Assembly (NCBI GenBank): GCA_003695725.1 | Contig: RFHX01000275.1 | Span: forward strand, 1 to 14,449 | DNA: 14,449 nt | Direction of reading: 5' to 3' | Source: Candidatus Schekmanbacteria bacterium | Lineage (GTDB): Bacteria > Schekmanbacteria > GWA2-38-11 > J061 | Shown: positions 1 to 7,787 of the stretch, one piece after another | Numbering within the stretch: the first letter of the stretch is position 1 | How the letters are laid out: each line of letters opens with the position of its first letter | Position numbers and translations under genes: made by a program | The notes under the pieces: model-generated | Databases searched by the model: none | Seen by the model: the letters and a program-made list of their open reading frames with translations, nothing else | Told to the model about the DNA's origin: nothing

Positions 1-2745
1 CATATCAAAGAGTATTTTCCTCTCAAGAACAAAAGAATACCAATACATCTATGGGCAGCATCTGCTGTTTCTTACGGAGGACTTCTAACAGCAGGTATAA
101 TTTCCTCATTAACTCGGCTTTCAATAGAAAAGATGGCTAGAAAATTTATAGCAGGAGAAAATATTGAAGAGCTGCTATCATCTATTAAATTGCTTGAAAA
201 AGAGGGAATGGAATTTACCATCGATGTTTTAGGTGAAGAAACTACTAGTGAAAGACAAGCTGAAGAATATGTGCAAACTTATCTAAAATTGATTGAGGAA
301 TTTTCTACCTCAAATTTTTCCAAAGACTCTAAGGAAAAAAAGAAAATCAATCTTTCATTGAAGGTATCGTCTCTATATTCTCAATTTGACCCTCTTGCAT
401 TCGAAGATTCAGTTGAAGCAGTGATTGGAAGAATTATGCCAATAATTCAGAAAGCTGAGATATATGGAGGGGAATTAACTATAGATATGGAAAACTTTCA
501 TTACAGAAATTTGATCGTCGAAATTGTTAAAAATCTGTTTCAAGAAAGAATATCTGAATCAATCGAGAGCTTCGGCACTGTTGTGCAGGCATACCTCAAG
601 GATTCACAGCATCAACTTGAAGAACTATTGAAATGGGAAAGTAAATCCAACCAAAAATTGCATATTCGTTTAGTTAAAGGTGCGTATTGGGATTACGAGG
701 TTATAAACTCCCAAAAAAATAGATGGCAATGCCCTGTCTTTACCAAAAAGGAAGAAACAGACGCCAATTTTGAAATACTTTCTGCAAAAATTCTCCAACA
801 CAATGACAAGATAAAACCAGCTTTTGCAACCCATAATATTCGAAGTATTGCTTCAGCTCTTGCATTAGCTGAATACTTCCACATTCCAAAGACGAATTTT
901 GAATTTCAGCTTCTTTATGGAATGGGAAATCCCATTAAGAAAGCCTTGGTTGATATGGGATTTAAAGTTCGAGTTTATACGCCTTTTGGAAAACTTATTC
1001 CGGGAATGGGATACCTCGTAAGGCGAATACTTGAAAATACTTCCAATAACTCTTTTTTAATGAAAAGTTTTTTCTTTGATGAACCTGTAGATACGCTTCT
1101 TGCAAGCCCGCATAAACTCGTCGAAAAAAAAGAAGCGGATAATGGCAAATTACAATCATCAACCAAAAAATTTCAAATTGAGCCGCTTGCTGATTTTTCC
1201 TTTCCAGATATCCGCAAAAAAATGCTGGACGCCATTGCTTCGATAAAAAAAGATTTGGGTAAAGAATATCCACTCGTTATTGGAGGCAAAAAGATAAAAA
1301 AAATATCTTCTCTTGAATCGGTCAACCCTTCAAATCCTGATGAAATTATCGGTTATGTTTCACGGGCAGAAAGAAAGGATGGAAGAAAAGCGATAGAATG
1401 GGCGTTAAAATCTCAAAAAAAGTGGAAGTCCATTTCTGCTGAAAAGAGATGTGAATTTATATTGAAAACTGCAGAGCTAATGAGAAAACAAAGGTTTAAA
1501 TTAGCGGCTTTAGAAGTGCTGGAAGGCGGCAAACCGATGAAGGAAGCTGATGCAGATGTATGTGAAGCAATTGATTATCTTGAATATTACGCATCTGAGA
1601 TGCAAAGATTAGATAAAAAACAAATCCTTGATCCAATTCCGGGTGAAATAAATGAATACTCATACATTCCACGAGGGATAGCCGTCGTCATCTCGCCGTG
1701 GAACTTTCCTCTTGCCATTTTGACAGGAATGACATCTGCGGCATTGGTAACAGGGAATGCAGTGATAATGAAGCCGGCAGAACAAACTTCAGTTATTGCT
1801 TATAAATTCTACGAACTCTTGGAAAAATCAGGAATTCCCGAAGGAATCGTTAATTTCCTTCCAGGGCTTGGTGAAGAAATAGGGGAATATCTTGTAAAAC
1901 ATCCCAAAATAGACATTGTTGCCTTTACAGGTTCAAAGGAAGTCGGATTGAGAATTAACAAATTATGCGCCAACACGAAAAGAAATCAGAAAAAAGTTAA
2001 AAAGGTTATCGCCGAAATGGGAGGAAAAAATGCACTTATCATCGATAATGACGCAGATATAGATGTAGCAATTAAATCTGCAATTGAATCTGCTTTTGGA
2101 TATCAGGGTCAAAAATGTTCTGCTTGTTCAAGATTGATTGTGCTCGATGGAATTTATAATGAGTTTACCGGAAGATTAATAGAAAGCACGAAGAGTTTAA
2201 AAATTGGCCCTGCAGAATCTCCATCGACTTTTATCGGACCGCTTATTGATGAAGATGCCTATAGCAAAGTAAAATTTTATATAGAAAAAGGAAAGAGTGA
2301 TGCAAAACTTCTCTATGAAACACCTGAGGATAAACTGCCTGATAATGGTTATTTCATTGGACCTGTTATTTTCGAATGTATGGATAATTCTTCCTTGATT
2401 GCAAAAGAAGAAATATTCGGGCCTGTGCTTGCAGTTTTTAGAGTGAAAGATATAAAATCGGCTATTGAGCTTGCTAATGACTGTGATTTTGCTCTTACAG
2501 GAGGGATAATATCAAGAAGTCCGGCAAACATAGAAAAAGTGAAAAATGAACTTGAAGCAGGAAATATCTATATCAACAGAAGAATAACAGGAGCAGTTGT
2601 TGGCAGACAGCCATTTGGCGGCTATAAACTTTCGGGAATGGGTTCAAAAGCAGGAGGTCCTGATTATTTATTGCAGTTTATGATTCCCAAAACTCTTTGT
2701 GAAAATATAATGCGGCACGGTTATGCTCCATTAAAAAACCAATGA
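1..2745 (+). CDS. putA: Bifunctional proline dehydrogenase / L-glutamate gamma-semialdehyde dehydrogenase (short PutA type), 5' partial
   Basis: Oxidises proline to pyrroline-5-carboxylate with FAD, then the semialdehyde to glutamate with NAD. The proline dehydrogenase half shows RLVKGAYWDYE (667-699), FATHN (823-837), EFQLLYG (from 901) and RRILENTSNN (1021-1050), the usual flavin-barrel and proline-binding motifs. The aldehyde dehydrogenase half begins near 1267. It has WNFP, the catalytic Glu in AEMGGKNA (codon 2014-2016) and the catalytic Cys in GYQGQKCSACSR (codon 2116-2118), 34 residues apart as usual. The first in-frame ATG is at 133, but the frame is open back to base 1. The 44 upstream codons (HIKEYFPLKNKR...) run smoothly into the conserved region, so the true start is probably outside the window and ATG 133 is internal. 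The visible 914 residues lack the DNA-binding N-terminus of long PutAs. The stop at 2743-2745 is followed closely by a regulator gene. Confidence 0.93.
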   Translation, partial: HIKEYFPLKNKRIPIHLWAASAVSYGGLLTAGIISSLTRLSIEKMARKFIAGENIEELLSSIKLLEKEGMEFTIDVLGEETTSERQAEEYVQTYLKLIEEFSTSNFSKDSKEKKKINLSLKVSSLYSQFDPLAFEDSVEAVIGRIMPIIQKAEIYGGELTIDMENFHYRNLIVEIVKNLFQERISESIESFGTVVQAYLKDSQHQLEELLKWESKSNQKLHIRLVKGAYWDYEVINSQKNRWQCPVFTKKEETDANFEILSAKILQHNDKIKPAFATHNIRSIASALALAEYFHIPKTNFEFQLLYGMGNPIKKALVDMGFKVRVYTPFGKLIPGMGYLVRRILENTSNNSFLMKSFFFDEPVDTLLASPHKLVEKKEADNGKLQSSTKKFQIEPLADFSFPDIRKKMLDAIASIKKDLGKEYPLVIGGKKIKKISSLESVNPSNPDEIIGYVSRAERKDGRKAIEWALKSQKKWKSISAEKRCEFILKTAELMRKQRFKLAALEVLEGGKPMKEADADVCEAIDYLEYYASEMQRLDKKQILDPIPGEINEYSYIPRGIAVVISPWNFPLAILTGMTSAALVTGNAVIMKPAEQTSVIAYKFYELLEKSGIPEGIVNFLPGLGEEIGEYLVKHPKIDIVAFTGSKEVGLRINKLCANTKRNQKKVKKVIAEMGGKNALIIDNDADIDVAIKSAIESAFGYQGQKCSACSRLIVLDGIYNEFTGRLIESTKSLKIGPAESPSTFIGPLIDEDAYSKVKFYIEKGKSDAKLLYETPEDKLPDNGYFIGPVIFECMDNSSLIAKEEIFGPVLAVFRVKDIKSAIELANDCDFALTGGIISRSPANIEKVKNELEAGNIYINRRITGAVVGRQPFGGYKLSGMGSKAGGPDYLLQFMIPKTLCENIMRHGYAPLKNQ

Positions 2746-2761
2746 AAGGCACACTATTGCA

Positions 2762-3463
2762 ATGAAAGATGAAGAAAAAGCTCTGTTAAAAAAAATACCT
2801 CTCTTTGAAGACCTTGATGAGGATGCAATGAAAAAAGTTATCTCAATTGCAAGAAAAAAAATTTTTCGTAAGAATGAAATTATATTTGAGGATGGAGATG
2901 AAGCAGAAAGCTTTTATATTATTCTTTCAGGGCAGGTAAAGATTTACAAGCTTTCAAATGACGGCAAGGAGCAGATTCTTCATATCATTGAAAAAGGGGA
3001 AAGTTTTGGAGAAGCGGCGCTTTTTTCAGGAGGAAACTATCCTGCTTATGCCGAAGCAATTGAAGATTCTATGCTCATCTCGATACCAAAAGACCAATTT
3101 TTATCTATTTTGAAAAACACACCTGAGCTATCTCTTAAGATGCTTGCATCGCTTTCGCGATACCTTATACAGTTTAACAGAATGATCGAAGAGCTTTCGC
3201 TGAAGGAGGTCTCGTCGCGCCTTGCAGGATTTTTGCTCGATGAAATAAAAAAGAATAAATCTATTGAGGCAAAAGATAATGTTGTTTTTGAAATCGGAAT
3301 CAGTAAAGTTCAACTTGCACGAAAATTAGGTACAGTAAATGAGACATTGTACCGCACTTTCAAGAAAATGAAAGAAAAGGGAATTATTGATTTCAAGGGG
3401 AAGAAAGTAAAAATAATAAATGCAGAAAAATTGAAAGCACTGGCTGAAGGAAAGAAAAGATAA
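2762..3463 (+). CDS. Crp/Fnr-family transcriptional regulator, not FNR-like (no cysteines)
   Basis: A 233-residue regulator. The cyclic-nucleotide-binding-like beta barrel spans about residues 13-120 (GDEAESFYIILSGQVKIY, then GESFGEAALF), followed by a dimerisation helix at about 121-155. A winged helix-turn-helix follows at about 175-225, with recognition region ARKLGTVNETLYRTFKKM that keeps the family Glu194 and Arg198. The protein has no cysteine, so it cannot hold an FNR-type iron-sulfur cluster. The phosphate-binding Arg-Ser pair of cAMP-binding CRP is replaced by a Tyr-Pro-Ala stretch (residues 93-95), so cAMP is an unlikely ligand. The start ATG lies 16 nt after the putA stop with an AAAGG site about 11 nt upstream. 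Cotranscription with putA is likely, so it may regulate proline use. That role is inferred from position only. Confidence 0.88.
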   Translation: MKDEEKALLKKIPLFEDLDEDAMKKVISIARKKIFRKNEIIFEDGDEAESFYIILSGQVKIYKLSNDGKEQILHIIEKGESFGEAALFSGGNYPAYAEAIEDSMLISIPKDQFLSILKNTPELSLKMLASLSRYLIQFNRMIEELSLKEVSSRLAGFLLDEIKKNKSIEAKDNVVFEIGISKVQLARKLGTVNETLYRTFKKMKEKGIIDFKGKKVKIINAEKLKALAEGKKR

Positions 3464-3946
3464 TACAAGATAAATAGCGTCTCTTTGAATATATAAGTCT
3501 GAAGTTGCCTCTCAAAAACTATGTCTCAAGAGCATAGGCATTGAGGTTATTTTGCCAATCCTTTTTAAAAAGATGTGAGCGTTGCAAAGTCGAAGCTCGC
3601 CACGATAGAAAGCCTTTGGGGAAGCAGTAGTTTTTCTATTAAATCAAATTGACGGCACATGAAAAAGAGATGGACGCAAAACGTGCAGGCAATGAGGAAT
3701 GCATTATATTTGCTTATATGTCGCAGATACGAAGAATGAAGTGCAATACAACAATTGGGTTTTTACCAAAGCATCACCAAATGCTATTGTCAACTTTTAC
3801 GAGTAATTATAAGAAGAGCAAAAATTACACAATAAACACCGTTGTAAAATGATAAAAAAAAATAAAAAATGGATAATGTCATTATTTAACTATTTGAAAA
3901 AATTAAGAAAAAACATCAGAAAAGCCAAAAGCAGACTTGACCCCTC
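3464..3946. other. Gene-free convergent intergenic region with small inverted repeats
   Basis: This 483-nt stretch lies between the ends of two convergent genes. I see no convincing gene. A 67-codon open frame at 3649-3852 has no ribosome binding site, no recognisable motif and ordinary low-complexity composition. Visible structure: a nested inverted repeat at 3508-3546; a perfect 12-bp palindrome at 3561-3572; a short GC-richer hairpin at 3575-3603; a 13-nt palindrome at 3873-3885 (arms ATAATG/CATTAT); and, next to the rng stop, TTGACCCCTC at 3938-3947, part of a non-coding block at 3930-3946. It could hold terminators, a small RNA or a decayed mobile element. None is proved. Confidence 0.5.
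3508..3556 (+). terminator. Possible weak terminator after the crp-like gene
   Basis: About 45 nt after the regulator's stop, arms CCTC (3508-3511) and GAGG (3543-3546) enclose CTATG (3519-3523) and CATAG (3533-3537). They are followed by TTATTTT. The pairing is imperfect, an alternative stem TGCCT/AGGCA competes with it, and the T-run is broken. This is a candidate only. Confidence 0.25.
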
Positions 3947-5500
3947 TTACATTGTCATAATGTCGTACTCTTCCAAATGACAATCAAAATCAGTCTTAAT
4001 AACCAACTTCTTGTGGTAAGTTTTTTCAAGGTCTTCTATGATATGATTTTCTTCTTCATAAAATTTATCAGCTATGCTCGGATGAACACTAATCATAATT
4101 TTCTTGTGTGGTACTCTGGAAAGTTCTCTTGTTATCTTTCTTAAAATGTCAAAAAAAACTGTATCCACAGATTTTACCATTCCCCTCCCTTCACAGTATT
4201 CACATGGTTGACACAGAATCTTTGAAAGGGATTCTCTAACTCTTTTGCGTGTCATTTGAATCAAGCCAAGTTCAGAAATTTTCAAGATATTTGTCTTTAT
4301 TCTGTCTTTACTGACTTCATATTCAAGAGCTTTGTAAACTTTTTCCCTATTTTCTTCCTTTTGCATATCGATAAAATCAATTATTATAATTCCGCCTATA
4401 TTTCGCAGGCGTATCTGATATGCTATCTCTTTGACCGCTTCAAGATTTGTTTTTAAAATAGTATCTTGAAGATTTTTTTTGCCTACATATCGACCTGTAT
4501 TAACATCAATAGAAACAAGTGCCTCTGTTTCGTCAATCACTATATAACCGCCTGATTTGAGCCAAACTTTTTTCCCAAGTGCCTTATCAATTTCAACTTC
4601 AATTCCAAATGCATCAAAAATTGGTTCATTTGATTCATAATGATGGATGCGATCTTCATAATGTGGAAGAAACTCACGAACAAATTTTAAACATCTTTCA
4701 TAATCCTTTTTTGAATCAATTAAAACCCGCTCGACATCCATTGTAAGCATATCTCTAATAGAGCGAAGTATTAAATCCAAATCAGAATGAATTAAGCCCG
4801 GGGAATGTCTTTTTTCTGCTTTTTCAGAAATAGATTTCCAAAGTTTTGTAAGAAAATCCATATCTGAAATGAATTCTTCTTCATCTTTCCCTTCGCTTAC
4901 TGTTCTTACGATATAACCATAATTAGATTTATTCAAATCTTCGACGATAGTTTTCAGGCGCATCCTTTCATAGCGGTCTTCTATTTTTCTTGAAACACCA
5001 ATATGTTTGACTGTAGGCATAAGCACTAAATATCTGCCCGGCAGGGAGATGTATGATGTCAAACGAGGTCCCTTTGTTCCTATTGGGTCACGTGCTACTT
5101 GAACAAGAAGTTCTTGGCCATCCTTCAATAGGTCTTCAATCTGAACATTAGACCTTTTCTTTCTTTCTTTTAGAAACTGAGGCTCTGTTTCAATTTCTAC
5201 GAGCTCACTTTCCTCAACATTATTATTGAATACAGATTCTTCTGTTTCAAGAAACTCTCTATATGCCTCTGCATCGTCACAAATATCATCAACATACAGA
5301 AATCCAGCTTTTTCTGTTCCTATATCTAAAAATGCCGCCTGCATACCCGGAAGTACTTTCGTAACTCTTCCTTTGTAAATATTTCCCACATATCCGCGTT
5401 CTTTTTTTCTTTCAATGTAAATTTCGACAACATTACCTTCTTCAAGAACAGCGAGGCGAGTCTCATAATTAGTTGAATTTACAATAAATTGTTTAGACAA
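3947..5500 (-). CDS. rng: Ribonuclease G (RNase E/G family)
   Basis: A 517-residue endoribonuclease for rRNA maturation and mRNA decay. The S1 RNA-binding domain spans about residues 35-135 (GYVGNIYKGRVTKVLPGMQ). The catalytic metal-binding Asp pair is D332 (SIDVNTG) and D375 (IIIIDFIDM), equivalent to D303 and D346 of E. coli RNase E. The zinc-link cysteines are C433 and C436 (CEYCEGRG). The end, EEYDIMTM, resembles the E. coli RNase G C-terminus. There is no long C-terminal scaffold, so this is the RNase G form. The start codon is TTG, supported by GGAGGAG (5509-5515) eight nt upstream and by the MSKQ-type N-terminus typical of the family. The S1 domain carries an acidic insertion at about residues 75-115, roughly 25-30 residues longer than my recollection of E. 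coli RNase G. It lies 158 nt from the upstream catabolic cluster, so it probably has its own promoter. Confidence 0.96.
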   Translation of the reverse strand: MSKQFIVNSTNYETRLAVLEEGNVVEIYIERKKERGYVGNIYKGRVTKVLPGMQAAFLDIGTEKAGFLYVDDICDDAEAYREFLETEESVFNNNVEESELVEIETEPQFLKERKKRSNVQIEDLLKDGQELLVQVARDPIGTKGPRLTSYISLPGRYLVLMPTVKHIGVSRKIEDRYERMRLKTIVEDLNKSNYGYIVRTVSEGKDEEEFISDMDFLTKLWKSISEKAEKRHSPGLIHSDLDLILRSIRDMLTMDVERVLIDSKKDYERCLKFVREFLPHYEDRIHHYESNEPIFDAFGIEVEIDKALGKKVWLKSGGYIVIDETEALVSIDVNTGRYVGKKNLQDTILKTNLEAVKEIAYQIRLRNIGGIIIIDFIDMQKEENREKVYKALEYEVSKDRIKTNILKISELGLIQMTRKRVRESLSKILCQPCEYCEGRGMVKSVDTVFFDILRKITRELSRVPHKKIMISVHPSIADKFYEEENHIIEDLEKTYHKKLVIKTDFDCHLEEYDIMTM

Positions 5501-5658
5501 AGCACTATCTCCTCCAACGAACCGTGCAATCTATATTTTTTAATAAAATTATTATTCATATCAAAAATAATATATCAACCAATTTTAAGAAGATGAGTCC
5601 GAAAAAGGTAAGAAATGAGAGCTCTCCCGAAAAAAGGAGTCTCCCCTTGGTAACTTTT
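5501..5658 (-). promoter_or_regulatory. Intergenic region upstream of rng with its ribosome binding site
   Basis: This region separates the end of the catabolic cluster from rng. On the - strand it runs from a possible terminator (5632-5655) through a perfect palindrome GAGAGCTCTC (5619-5628) and a very AT-rich part (5535-5585). TTGATA-like hexamers there could serve as a -35, but I cannot choose one promoter. It ends with GGAGGAG at 5509-5515 before the TTG start. Confidence 0.4.
5632..5655 (-). terminator. Possible terminator of the ten-gene cluster
   Basis: Just after the stop of the last cluster gene the - strand reads AAGGGGAGACTCCTTTTTT. AAGG pairs with CCTT around a 7-nt loop, and the stem is followed by six T. 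The stem is short, so termination may be partial and read-through into rng is possible. Confidence 0.35.
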
Positions 5659-6480
5659 TTATTTTCTCTTTCCGAATTTTTCGTAATACTCTGCGGGAAT
5701 CTTCGAGGGATCTTTGTAAATGTGGAAAATACAGGGATCTTCCGGTTTTTCAGGCGGTTCATGAATCCACTGGGGATGTCCAAACCATTCTATGCATTGA
5801 ATATTATTCCATACCATACAATGTGAACAATAAGCAGGAAAATTTGGCCTATTATACCCTATTGGTTTTGGATCTTTTACTCTGTAATAATTTTTCGGTG
5901 GGTCATAAGCGCCTTCGCGAAGCAATCTTCCTCCGCTTCCACAAGGATCGTGAATGAAAGTAAATTTCTCGTCATCTTCAATCACCTTCATCTTTCCCAT
6001 ATGAGTTTTGAGAAGATGGGCTGTCATCCTCACGAAATCCTCAACTTCCATATTCTCCCATGCCTCAAATCCCTTCTTCTGCATTTCTCCTGTATAGCGA
6101 AGAATTCCTTCAAGGCGTTCATCGCCATATACTTCCCCCATATAACTAAAAGATGCTGCCATTATTTCAATATAGAGGTCATGGACAATACGATGTTGTT
6201 TTTCCCTTTCTTCGAATAATTCTTCAAGCCCATCATAATCACCTGCTTTTACCTTCTCTGTTATCTTTTCTGAAATCTTCTGCTGTTCTTCTCTAAACAC
6301 CTTTTCATTATATTGAAGAATATATTCTACGACTCTCGCCAGTCCTTTATGAACAAGGATAAATTCTTTTGGCAGAGATTCACATTCCTTTATCGCCTTC
6401 TCTCTGTCTCCTTCCTTGATAGCTTTTAAAATCTTCTCTGATTGTTTAAGGGATAATTCTTCAAGTTCTTTTGGATCCAT
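5659..6480 (-). CDS. Unrecognised 273-residue protein with helical N-terminus and Cys-rich C-terminus
   Basis: I do not recognise this gene. Residues 1-165 are charged and probably alpha-helical, with many Lys/Glu and no membrane segment or signal peptide. Residues 170-260 hold conserved-looking motifs: HDPCGSGGRL (C180), then AYCSHC (C218, C221), C229, several Trp/Pro/His residues (WFGHPQW) and DPCIFHIYK (C250). This looks like a metal or iron-sulfur site, or a redox thiol site. The final Cys followed by a short aromatic/basic strand recalls the ends of the two ATC-hydrolase-like proteins in the same cluster, so a distant relationship is possible. GAGG lies 8 nt before the ATG. The gene starts 23 nt after the lipoyl carrier gene and is last in the cluster. 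A role with the lipoyl carrier or E1 enzyme is inferred from position only. Confidence 0.85.
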   Translation of the reverse strand: MDPKELEELSLKQSEKILKAIKEGDREKAIKECESLPKEFILVHKGLARVVEYILQYNEKVFREEQQKISEKITEKVKAGDYDGLEELFEEREKQHRIVHDLYIEIMAASFSYMGEVYGDERLEGILRYTGEMQKKGFEAWENMEVEDFVRMTAHLLKTHMGKMKVIEDDEKFTFIHDPCGSGGRLLREGAYDPPKNYYRVKDPKPIGYNRPNFPAYCSHCMVWNNIQCIEWFGHPQWIHEPPEKPEDPCIFHIYKDPSKIPAEYYEKFGKRK

Positions 6481-6503
6481 ATAAAAAACCTCGTATTTTC
6501 TTC

Positions 6504-6743
6504 TTATTCTTCTTCGATTATAGCAAGCACTTCTCCTACCGGATACTCAACTTCAGGTTGTCCAATTATCTTTTTAAGAATTCCTGTAGCAGGAGATTCA
6601 ACCTCATATTCTACCTTTTCAGTTTCTACTATCAAGATCACTTCTGATTTTTCAACTCTATCACCTTCATTTTTCAGCCATCTTACAACAGAACCGACTT
6701 CCATAGTCAGTCCTAATTTGGGCATAACAAGTTCAACTGCCAT
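6504..6743 (-). CDS. Free-standing lipoyl carrier protein (single biotinyl/lipoyl domain)
   Basis: A 79-residue protein that is one biotinyl/lipoyl attachment domain and nothing more. It has the E2-type start MPKLGLTMEVG, the hairpin ETEKVEYEVESPATG with modifiable Lys43, and the closing PVGEVLAII. The ETEKV context favours lipoate over biotin, whose sites usually have Met next to the Lys. In ordinary 2-oxoacid or acetoin dehydrogenases this domain is fused to a catalytic E2, which is missing here. The gene follows E1 beta by 42 nt, with a strong AAGGAGGA site before the ATG. It presumably receives the acyl or acetyl group from the E1 pair. The acyltransferase partner must be encoded elsewhere, or the chemistry differs. 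Confidence 0.92.
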   Translation of the reverse strand: MAVELVMPKLGLTMEVGSVVRWLKNEGDRVEKSEVILIVETEKVEYEVESPATGILKKIIGQPEVEYPVGEVLAIIEEE

Positions 6744-6785
6744 TTAAAAGTTTCCTCCTTAATTAATTTCTATTTTGGATTCAAT

Positions 6786-7760
6786 TCATTTAACCACTTT
6801 CTTGACTGCTTCCACTATTTCTTCTTCACCCGGCAAATATGCCTTTTCCAATGGTTTGCTAAAAGGTACAGGACAGAAAGGAGCGCCAATTCTCTGTACC
6901 GGCGCCTTTAAGTCTGAAAATGCTTCTTCAGCAATCATCGCAGATACTTCTGCTCCAAATCCTGCAAATTTTACTTCCTCAAAAGCAACAACCGCACGCC
7001 CCGTTTTTTTAACAGAATCGAGGATCAAACTCTTATCGAGAGGCGATATTGTCCGAGGGTCAATAACCTCAATATCAATTCCTTCTTCTGATAATTTTGA
7101 GGCAGCTTTCAATGCCTGATGCACCATTCTTGAAGTAGCAATAACTGTAACATCACCACCTTCCTTCTTGATGTCTCCTTTTCCTATGGGAAGAGTAAAA
7201 TCTTCATCAGGCACTTCTCCCTTCAGACCATAAAGTGTCTTATTTTCAATAAATAGGATAGGATTATCATCTCTAATTGAAGCTTTTAGAAGTCCTTTAA
7301 CATCTGTTACTGTACTTGGCATTACTACTTTTAGTCCCGGCACATGAGCAAACCATGCTTCCAAACACTGAGAATGCTGCGGTCCTGCATTAAGTCCTGC
7401 GCCGCACTGTGTTCTGATAACAAGAGGAAGTTTGGGCTTGCCACCAAACATATACCTTATTTTTGCCGCCTGATTTACTACTTGGTCCATTGCGCAAGTT
7501 ATAAAATCCATAAACATTATCTCAACGACAGGACGAAGTCCTGTGAGAGCAGCGCCAATTGCCAATCCTATGATGCCTGTTTCAGCAATAGGGGTATCGA
7601 CAACGCGGTCAGCACCGAATTTATCAAGCAATCCTCTTGTAGCGCTGAAAGAACCGCCTGCTAAAGCGACATCTTCTCCCGCTACAAAAACCGAACCATC
7701 TCTTTCCATTTCCTCTCTGAGGGCATCGTTGACCGCTCGTATATATCTTGTTTCAGCCAT
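6786..7760 (-). CDS. Thiamine-dependent 2-oxoacid/acetoin dehydrogenase E1 component, beta subunit
   Basis: A 324-residue transketolase-like subunit that pairs with the alpha subunit to form the E1 active site. Visible features are AGEDVALAGG (27-36), DTPIAE with Glu60 (the residue that activates the thiamine aminopyrimidine), GAGLNAGPQHSQ with His129, and the C-terminal transketolase domain from about 200 (DVTVIATSRMVHQA, IDPRTISPLD). The length and the GLNAGPQHSQ style are closer to AcoB of acetoin dehydrogenase than to proteobacterial PdhB, but sequence by eye cannot settle the substrate. GAGGAG lies 6 nt before the ATG. The gene follows E1 alpha by 27 nt and precedes the lipoyl carrier. 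Confidence 0.95.
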   Translation of the reverse strand: MAETRYIRAVNDALREEMERDGSVFVAGEDVALAGGSFSATRGLLDKFGADRVVDTPIAETGIIGLAIGAALTGLRPVVEIMFMDFITCAMDQVVNQAAKIRYMFGGKPKLPLVIRTQCGAGLNAGPQHSQCLEAWFAHVPGLKVVMPSTVTDVKGLLKASIRDDNPILFIENKTLYGLKGEVPDEDFTLPIGKGDIKKEGGDVTVIATSRMVHQALKAASKLSEEGIDIEVIDPRTISPLDKSLILDSVKKTGRAVVAFEEVKFAGFGAEVSAMIAEEAFSDLKAPVQRIGAPFCPVPFSKPLEKAYLPGEEEIVEAVKKVVK

Positions 7761-7787
7761 TGTTAACTCCTCTTTTCTTTTTTGTCC

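Noticed and set aside
133-135. ATG at 133 as the true putA start
   Set aside because: The frame is open to base 1, reads as plausible coding sequence, and no clear ribosome binding site precedes this ATG.
3575-3630. GC-richer patch with GCAAAG as a cyclic-di-GMP or cobalamin riboswitch
   Set aside because: The remaining conserved segments of those riboswitches are absent, and no gene lies in the right position downstream.
3649-3852. 67-codon open frame on the + strand in the convergent intergenic region
   Set aside because: No ribosome binding site, no recognisable motif, and AT-rich low-complexity ending; chance open frame is the better explanation.
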